Source of the DNA: Tetrapyrgos nigripes
Taxonomy: Eukaryota > Basidiomycota > Agaricomycetes > Agaricales > Campanellaceae
DNA length: 64,000 bases
Direction: 5' to 3'
NCBI GenBank assembly: GCA_013368315.1
Contig: JAACJM010000024.1
Span: forward strand, 1 to 64,000
Shown here: positions 57,190-64,000 of the stretch, one piece after another
How positions within the stretch are numbered: the stretch's first letter is position 1
Layout: every line of letters starts with the position of its first letter
The notes under the pieces: model-generated
Database searches by the model: none
The model's input: only the letters and a program-made list of their open reading frames with translations
What the model was told of the DNA's origin: nothing
Made by a program: the position numbers and the translations under genes

Positions 57190-57699
57190 ACGTCCACGTC
57201 CGGAGAACTGGATAGAGGTTCGAGGTCCAGCATCGAGTCTGCATCCCCGTCTGCATCCGAGTTGGAAGCACTGTGGGACGTGGAGATTTCCTCGAATAAC
57301 AGGGTTACCGATCGCGCCTGACTCCACCCCGATAAATTGGAGGTGCTCATTTGGTCGAGGTCCTCGTTGATCTCCATGAGGCCCTCGTCATACTCCCTGT
57401 CGAAATCCCCCGCATACCACTTTTGGGTCATCTCGTCGGTGACCATTTGAAGACGCTCCACGAGCGTTCTGTGGTTGGGGTCAACGTTCTCCTTGTCGGA
57501 GTCCCCCATGTCGACGAGACCGGTCTCCCACATTCTGAGGCGTTTGGTGGACTCCTCCTTTTCTTGCTGGAACTCCTCCAAGTCCATACTCCCTGCGTTG
57601 GAAACAAGGCTGTCCGACAGTCTGTCAAACTCCTCGGCCATTTCGCCGTTGTCGTCGTCCGTTCCCACACACTTGTCCTGCATCCACCCGAAGTTGTTC

Positions 57700-58740
57700 C
57701 ATCCTCCTCAACCCTGCAGACATTCATACCTCCACAGCCTGACCATCTATGGTCTAGTTTTTTCCCCCTTGCATCCAGATGGAAAACTCACTGGCATACA
57801 GCATTCCCTCCTACTCACCTCATGAAGACATTTATACATTGACAGCCAGACCACCTATGGTACTGGTGTTTTCTTGGCCTTGCATCTTGAAATAGATGAG
57901 CCCATAATCTGCCCAGAATAGAGGGAAATCCACCTACATACAGCATTTCCTCCTCCTCACCCCCTGCAGACATTCATACCTCCACAGCTGGACCACCTAT
58001 ATATAGTCTTGGGGTTTTCTACAGCTTGCATTCAGAATCAAATGAGCCCATATTCTTTCCAGAATGCAAGAAATCTATGGAAAACTCACCTACATACAGT
58101 ATTCCCTCCTCCTTATCCCTACAGTCCCTTATATATCCACAGCATAAACACCTATGGTACTGGGGTTTTTCGCCCTTCCACCTTGACTTAAATGAGCTTA
58201 GAATCTGCCCAGAATGAAAGAAATCCATCGAAAATTCACCTACATACAGCATTCCCTCCTCCTTGCCTCTTGCAGACACTCATACCTCCACAGCCAGACC
58301 ACCTATGGACCTGGGGTTTCGGACCCAACACATTTCGAGTTAAATGAGCGCAGAATCTTCCTATAATGAAAGAAATCCATGGAAAACTCACCTACATGCA
58401 GCATACCCTCCTCCTCATCCCTGTAAACACTGATATTTCTACAGCCAGACCATCTATGGTCTTGGGGTTTTTTGGCCTGCTAATGAGTTAAATGAGCCCA
58501 GAATAGATCCAGAACGAAACAAATGCATGGAAAACTCACTTACATGTAGCATACCCTCCTCCTCACCCCTACAGACACTTATACCTCCAAGGCCAGACCA
58601 TTTATCATCCTGGGTTTTATTGGACTGTTAATTTGGATTAAATGAGGCTATAATAAGCCAACAATGAAAGAAATCCATGGAAAACTCCCCTGCATCCAGT
58701 ATACCCTCCTCACCCAATGAGACTACCTATAATCCTGTGT
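57700..58740 (-). repeat. Satellite array, about 150-bp units
   Basis: Seven units at about 57714, 57822, 57966, 58121, 58271, 58424 and 58568, each with a CAGACA(C/T)TCATACCTCCACAG-like core, ACCACCTATGG and AACTCACCTACATACAGCAT. It is the reverse complement of the family at 30060-30910. Spacing is mostly 144-155 bp. No gene is visible within it. Confidence 0.85.
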
Positions 58741-58867
58741 TTTTTGCATCTTTATCTAAGACTAATGAAACCCTAGAAAGAACATTAATGCTCTTCAACT
58801 ATGGGAATTATAATGCAATACTCATACATCGAGAAATAAATGTAAGTAATGGTTGTAAGATATAAAT

Positions 58868-58945
58868 GACTCTGTGGTGTAGTGGCTTATATTGTGTGCT
58901 TTTTGACAATTCTATGGTTAGAGGGTTCAATTCCCTCCAGAAACA
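58868..58945 (+). repeat. tRNA-like sequence, probable SINE head
   Basis: A box TGGTGTAGTGG (58875-58885) and B-box arm GAGGGTTCAATTCCCTC (58921-58937), whose T stem is perfect (5 of 5). The acceptor stem pairs at 5 of 7 positions, and no sound anticodon stem forms. A tRNA-derived SINE or tRNA pseudogene is more likely than a functional tRNA. It resembles the minus-strand sequence at 29766-29842. Confidence 0.5.
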
Positions 58946-59099
58946 TCTTAATAAATGTAAGTTCACATCACTTTTGACATATATATAGCTGTAAATTCCC
59001 ATGGCGTAGCGATCCGCGTTACTATGAAAGTTTGCTGGCTCAGTATTAAAAAAAACCGATTACTTAATAGTAATTGGAACCACTGCCATCTATTGTAAC

Positions 59100-59773
59100 T
59101 AATACAATGCATTGTTCTGAAGTTCCAGAATGTGTGTCAGATGCTGACACTATGTCAGCTGAGTTTTGGAGATGGTGGGACTTTGTCAACCCTGATTGGC
59201 GACCTCAGGACAACAGCAAGTTGATATTGGGTCTGACAAAGGATGTGAAAAAGGATCGGGAATATTGGGACTGCATGAAGTTTCCTAGGCAGTGTGGGAT
59301 GCTGACAGTGATTGCCTGCTTGTTTTACTGGTTCTTGAGGCTAGAGACAGTTACCCAATGTGACAATTGGGCAGAGGCACTCAGTGATGTGATCTGGGTC
59401 ATCGAAGGGATGGTGGCAGTGTTCTGGTGTGTGATTGCTGCTATTTCTTCTTTTATTGCTTATTGACTGGCTTTTCTCTGTACAGCAAAAAAGGAGGCAG
59501 GAAGCATCAGGCTGAAGGGCCACTGGAGGAAGAACTGTCTCTTTGGAGGCTCAGAAACCACGGTGGGGATTGATATTGTATTTTACATGCATTGTAATGG
59601 TGTCAGCAGTATGGATATGTAGGTTCCATTCTGTCAATTGATTTGAGTCTGATCAAACTGTGGGGGCAGTGCCAAATGCATTGTGCAGCATGATAGAAGA
59701 TGGGAATAACAACACATTGTGTCATCCCACCCAATGCAATTATGCCTCAATAGCAGGACACAACACATTATAT
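59100..59773 (+). other. Segment bounded by inverted TACAATGCATTGT-type repeats
   Basis: The left end is TAATACAATGCATTGT, the right end is the complement of ATATAATGTGTTGTGTCC. Inside, on the plus strand, 59110-59466 encodes SAEFWRWWDFVNPDWRPQD and DNWAEALSDVIWVIEGM. That block normally follows, in the same protein, the block found on the minus strand at 59780-60090. The piece is therefore in the wrong orientation relative to its gene. Confidence 0.5.
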
Positions 59774-62177
59774 TCTTTAGAAAAGGGAGCAAGGCAGGCT
59801 CTTGTGGTTCTTGCTCCACTAATCCACAAAAGCAAGAAAGCCTTTGCACCCCTTGGGTTCTGAAACCTGTAGCTTCTCTCTAAATCTGCCCAAGCTAATA
59901 AGAGTATTCCCCATAACTTGATGCCTCGGAGTCTGGGATCTGAGCTGAAAGACTCAAATGCTGTTTCCAACCAGGCTGGCCAATTTGGGTCTATGTCTAG
60001 AAGCACACTCGTCAACTCATCACTGTCCATGTCCATTGGGCTTGCTCCAGGGGTTGATGATAATGGAGTTGTATTAGCAGAGTTAATCACAGTGTTGTTA
60101 CAGCTTAGCCATCAACATATCAGTGTTTTCCACATCATTAATGCCCACAGATGAAGCCAGTGTAACATCATGGGAGAGGTCAATGGAATGAGATGGTGTA
60201 GTAGCCTGAGATGAGGTTATGACTGTGTCAGAACATGCTGATGCTGACAAATCAGTCTGATCATGACTCCCCATATCTGAACCTTGCTTCATACCCTCCT
60301 CTCCTTCAGCCAACAGTAGTGAAGATGCCAGACCACCATTTCCCATACTTGCCTCATCAGCACCCTTTGAAGACAGTATCTCAGCTGCTGGAGACTCTTT
60401 GGAAACAGGTGGGACTTCCAGTGGAGACTCCTTCAAAGCAGATGGGACTTCTAGGGACACAGCCTTTGAGGCAGAAGGAACAGAAGAATCTCCAGGGATT
60501 GAGGAAGATTTCTCTGTACCAGTTGGGACTTCTGGAGACACGGCAGCTGAGGCAGAAGGACCAGAATATTCAGGGCTCAAGGAAGCTGATGTCTGGGAAC
60601 ATGTAGTGTGGGTAGCAGGTATAGTGTTACTACCTTCTTTGCTGGCAGAGCTTTCCTTCCCTCTGACATTCTTGTGTTTTGGTTTGAACATAGGCATCAG
60701 GTGGAGAGCATCCAACATTGTCTTGTTGCATATCATGTTGTTTTGCGCTCAAAGTCAAACAAAGAACCCCCTCCTCAAATCTGCCAATTCCTTCCATTGG
60801 GTCTCATCTGGCAGACTCTTCAACCACTTTTCTGTTTCCATGTGCAAAACCCTGTTCTCCTGCAAGACTGGTGTTTTTGGATAAGAAGGCTTCCTGACAT
60901 CATCCTCCCCATTGCCTTCCTCATCTGAATTGACCTCAGCTGCCAACTTCACTTTTGTGGACTTGGTTCACTTTGCCTTGGGTTCCTTGGCCTTCTGCTT
61001 CCCCTTCTCTGCCTTCCTCCCCCTCTTCCCCTTACCCTGAACTGGTTCAGCCTCATTGTGATCTATTGTCAGCAGATCAGACAGGTCCATGGCTTCTGGT
61101 TCTGGTATCTTTGCCAACCTTTCCCCAGCCAGCTTAGACACCACTTTCAGTCCTGAACTAGTATTGGGATGTACATCTATAAACCATAGTAAGTCTCATA
61201 GCCGTCTTGACTTTCCAATAAGAGCTCACCTTCTTCATATGAAGCAGAAAGTCCAGAAAATGACACAGCACTCCATTGAACTCATCTGGCTTCCAAAACT
61301 CCCACTTCTTCAGCCTATCCCCAATAGTCTCCTCCAAAATCACACTACATTCCTGTAAGCATTGTCAACCAGACTCTAAAAAGCCATACTCACACTATAA
61401 CCCCATAGTCATCTCAGCAGCACACCTCCTATCAGTGTCAACAACATTCCAGTCAGCTGAGCCTAATCATCCAGCAGTGGTTTGAACCACTTCATAACAT
61501 TTCCTCATGCACTGTCAATTGCCCAGGTTAGTATCTTCTCTAAGAGTATAAACATAGCCAGATCCCTGAATTCCCCCACTTTTTCCAATGCAAACTTATC
61601 ACCCTTCATTAGCTGTTTATACACTTCCAAATCCTCCTGGTAATTCGTCTCTCTGGTCACCTCCAATTCCTGCTCTATGGACTTGGGCTCCACAGCATAC
61701 AGCTCTTCTGCCAAAGTTTTCCTAAGCCTCAGGGTGAACCAATCCTCTAGGCCTGCCATCTTCCACCACTGCTCAAACAACTTCTCCACTTTCTCATGTA
61801 AAATTTCAAGGTTGTCCCACATCACAAATCTGTTTCGACAACTGTGTAAATGCAGGTCCTTTAGGTTTGGAACCTCCAGATTGCTGGTGGAACCAGTTTT
61901 TCAATGACTAATCACATTAATGTCCCATCTATGCAAACTCACCTCTCTCCCTTCCTCCTGGATGCCATCCTGAACTTCATCCTGCCTCTCAACCAACACA
62001 TTGTAGTCTGCCTGTGATAGACCAGTAGCCTAGATGGGAACAGCATGTGGGCATTTCCTCAGTGATGGCAAACTCTTCTGGTACTGTCCCAGTGTGCCAT
62101 GGATGTTTCCCAAACCAGTTAGGATAAAACTCCTTGAGGAACTTGGTCTTGACTGCCTCTGGCTGAAGTTCCTCCAT
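59740..62177 (-). pseudogene. Decayed Agaricomycete-specific repetitive-family gene
   Basis: Blocks on the minus strand follow the family order. FLKEFYPNWFGKHPWHTG lies at about 62100. LFEQWWKMAGLEDWFTLRL and a helical Glu-rich part follow at 61505-61825, then RLKKWEFWKPDEFNG at 61158-61343. ETEKWLKSLPDETQWKELAD is at 60755-60952. A Ser/Pro/Glu low-complexity stretch with repeated SPEVP/SLEVP units is at 60098-60736. The last block is DPNWPAWLETAFESFSSDP with LLAWADLERSYRFQNPRGAKA at 59780-60090. I recognise the motif order (a W-rich helix set, then PAWLE, then FWRWW) from unnamed proteins common in these fungi; the function is unknown. The reading frame is split by stops and by the inverted segment at its 3' end. 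Confidence 0.4.
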
Positions 62178-63065
62178 GAATTCCCATGTTTTTGGTGCTC
62201 AGCGAAGTGGGAAGCTGAAGGTCATTTCATTGATGCTGGACCAACTTGAGGGTCATCTTTGTCAGCTGGTGACTTGTCATGGGCATCAGGAGGAGTGGGT
62301 TGCATACCCAAGGGCAGTGTTGATGGCAACACATGTTCTCCTTCTCCGCAATTGCACTCGCATCCATGTCACAAACAGGAGATCTGGCTGCAGTGATACT
62401 GGGCTCTGGAGGTGCAGGACTGATTTTTGCTGGGGAGCACAGTTGGTGACAGTAAACAATGAGTTGTGATTTTTTTCTCTGCTGACTGGAAAATCATTTC
62501 TCCTGCAGGATCTCTATGTGAAGGCACATGTAACATGATCGACAGTTTACTTTACAGTCTTGCAACTACCAGCCATGTCCTGGTTCCCTGACTATAACTG
62601 GGAAATAAAAACCTCACCTTGTGGCTACTGGTAAGCTGCTCATTATTTCCTTCAACCCTTTACTCACTTCTTTTCTTTTCCAGTAGACAGCAGTATGGGG
62701 AGAAACTCATTCTCTGCAAGAACCATGGTGTCTGGCTGTGTGTTGAATGGCCTTGAGCAGCACTACTACCTTGGCAGTAGTAAGTATTCTTTCTCTTACA
62801 ACTTTGCACTAGCTAAGCTTACTGATGATGCTCCCTTTACAGTGGTATTCACCTGTATTTTGCCGTTGCTCACCACAACATCCTTCATTACACACTGTGC
62901 ATGCATGCCAGTGCCCTTCGACCTGACTTTGTTGTACCTAGTAGCAACTCTGAAGAGGAAACTGATGTCAATTAGCTGTACCATGGAATATGTATAGTGT
63001 CATCTCATGCAATCAGACTATATTATGGTGACAGAGAAGGTACAACCGTCAAAACAAGACAGTTG
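62178..63065. other. Stretch without a recognised gene
   Basis: Plus-strand frame 62695-62997 has two hydrophobic parts, but it overlaps frames on the other strand and has no motif that I know. Confidence 0.35.
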
Positions 63066-63067
63066 AG

Positions 63068-63655
63068 CTACTCTTCCATCTCCACCACCCCTTCAGATGC
63101 ACCCCAACGATGACCCTCCCTCATCAATTTGTCTGCCATTGCACTGATGATCCATGTTTGAGCACATATTTTGTACCTACCAATGATATTCACTCTGCCA
63201 TCAGATAGCACACCCCAAGTATGTGGTGCAGAACCAAGAGGTTGCATGGAGTGAGGAGGTGAAGTTGGTCTGAAGGTGGCCTTCACAACCTTGTGTTTGG
63301 ATGGTGTAGGTGGCAGAGAGTAGGGAGGCAAATATGGAACAACACGATCTACCATATCTGCCACCACATCTGGTAATTGGGTGTGTGCATGGGGCAGTGG
63401 AGTGATTGCCTTGGGAGAGCATGATCTAGCATCCAACATTGCAGGGTGCTGATGGTGAGCCAGGCAATCTTGCTTCCAAGCTTCTTGAGCATCCTTGTAG
63501 GTGTTGAAGGCCTCATGCTGTGTACCACTCCCCCAGAGACTTCTTACATATGATGTCAGTGCAGTAAGGACTCCAAGAGGACATCATGAAACAAACCAAG
63601 AAAGATAGATCCCTGCTGAACTGCTGGTGTACAGGACATAGTGATTTTTGGGTTT
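63068..63655 (-). pseudogene. Protein with RNase H1 N-terminal-like domain
   Basis: Minus-strand translation reads HYVLYTSSSAGIYLSW, then a TGA near 63588, then SLWGSGTQHEAFNTYKDAQEAWKQDC and a Pro-rich tail PYSLPPTPSKHKVVKA up to 63068. The pattern Y-V-(x)n-G-I-Y-x-S-W followed by an F-x-(T/S)-Y-x-D-A-x-x-A-W helix is that of the caulimovirus-VI/RNase H1 N-terminal domain, often found in amplified Agaricomycete proteins. The intervening part is longer than usual, so an intron or insertion is likely. No catalytic RNase H domain follows. Confidence 0.4.
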
Positions 63656-64000
63656 AAACTGCTGTCCAGGAGTGCTGGAGTGATAGACTTGAGGCAAGCT
63701 GTCCCCAAGTCACACAAGACAATGAAAGAAAAGAAATATAGATTGAGAAAAACAAGTAGGCTGACTATACTCAACACTGTGTAAGTAGTAGTATGGAGTA
63801 GAGACAAAGTGAACAAACTAGAGAACTGACTACCAAGGCCTAATAGTATAACCTCTGGACTATAGGCCTATAGTCCAGGTTTCCATTGATGGAGCCATGG
63901 TGCTTGACATAGGCCAGCTATCAGGCAATACCTGATGAACTTCCAAGCATTTCAATACCCAGATGGTGGGGGTTTGGGGTGAAGGAAAAAGAGCCATGGA
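63656..64000. other. Window edge without a recognised gene
   Basis: No motif recognised; short frames only. A self-complementary pair, ACTATAGGCCTATAGT, lies at about 63860-63876. Confidence 0.35.

Larger units (their letters stand above)
52784..57683 (-). pseudogene. Acidic host gene split by copia element B
   Basis: The right part (57190-57683) encodes an acidic protein from MQDKCVGTDDDNGEMAEEF to LEPLSSSPDVD. Downstream of the insertion, the left part continues in frame from 52926 with VISLGSDSKEEIICGYY. It then splices across a GT-AG intron (52812-52870) to SVDDEPGRM and TAA at 52784-52786. One copy of the ACGTC duplication has to be removed for this. The frame upstream of the first Met (GGWNNFGW) is still coherent until it meets the satellite at about 57705, so the gene may also have lost its 5' half. 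I do not recognise the family. It is rich in Asp, Glu and Ser and has no enzyme motif. Confidence 0.55.

Noticed and set aside
30060..58740. One large palindrome joining the inverted satellites, MITEs and repeats
   Set aside because: The order of the inverted copies (34.5, 38.5, 57.7 kb) does not mirror the left side (30.1, 31.2, 31.6 kb), so a single inverted duplication does not fit.
58868..58945. Functional tRNA gene
   Set aside because: A and B boxes and the T arm are good, but the anticodon stem does not form and the acceptor stem has two mismatches.

Overview
The window reads as genomic DNA of a mushroom-forming basidiomycete (Agaricomycetes). The inference rests on short (about 45-80 bp) GT-AG introns, on protein families that I recognise as amplified in Agaricomycetes (an SNF2 helicase with its neighbour gene, a zinc-knuckle/RT pair, an Asn/Gln-rich spliced protein), and on the repeat load. 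No rRNA, CRISPR or bacterial-type gene is visible. Family names come from recognition of motifs in the translations; no database was searched.

Layout. 1-5463: no confident gene; simple repeats and some minus-strand intron-like signals. 5464-6236: a clean four-exon host gene. 6665-15790: a gag-like zinc-knuckle gene followed by a truncated DIRS/Ngaro-like reverse transcriptase, split by a full-length Ty3/gypsy chromovirus (7472-14627, target duplication CTTAC). 15893-20197 and about 20602-22168: two spliced plus-strand genes, an SNF2-type helicase and a companion protein whose stop codon lies in a perfect palindrome. 22200-25120: satellites ending in degenerate CCCTAA repeats, then a 5'-truncated LINE (25121-25926). 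26000-41700: a graveyard of non-autonomous DNA transposons, several with exact boundaries: a mariner/pogo-like derivative (27601-28290) and its 142-bp MITE (40569-40710), a 517-bp TA-flanked MITE in two inverted copies, a 777-bp hAT element and a 527-bp hAT-like element. 42379-43428: a five-exon host gene. 43615-44094: an N-terminal hAT transposase fragment on the minus strand. 45873-47290: a Mutator-like element nested in an older dispersed repeat. 48684-52662: a decayed Ty1/copia element. 52927-57189: a very young Ty1/copia element with identical LTRs that lacks gag and protease. 57700-58740: a satellite related, in opposite orientation, to the one at 30 kb. 59100-63655: decayed minus-strand genes, one apparently rearranged by short inverted repeats.

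Themes. Two LTR retrotransposons sit in exons, and in both cases removing one target duplication plus the element restores the host reading frame. The gypsy element and the RT module it split carry in-frame TGA codons almost only where CGA (Arg) is expected, as in CpG deamination or RIP-like mutation, while the adjoining helicase gene is clean. The young copia element carries initiator-tRNA-Met anticodon-arm sequence next to its 5' LTR, which suggests half-tRNA priming. I found no anti-phage-like or clearly new enzymatic system. The most unusual items are the hypermutation boundary near 15.8 kb, the RT/helicase junction, the deletion-derivative copia element, and the inverted gene fragment near 59 kb.
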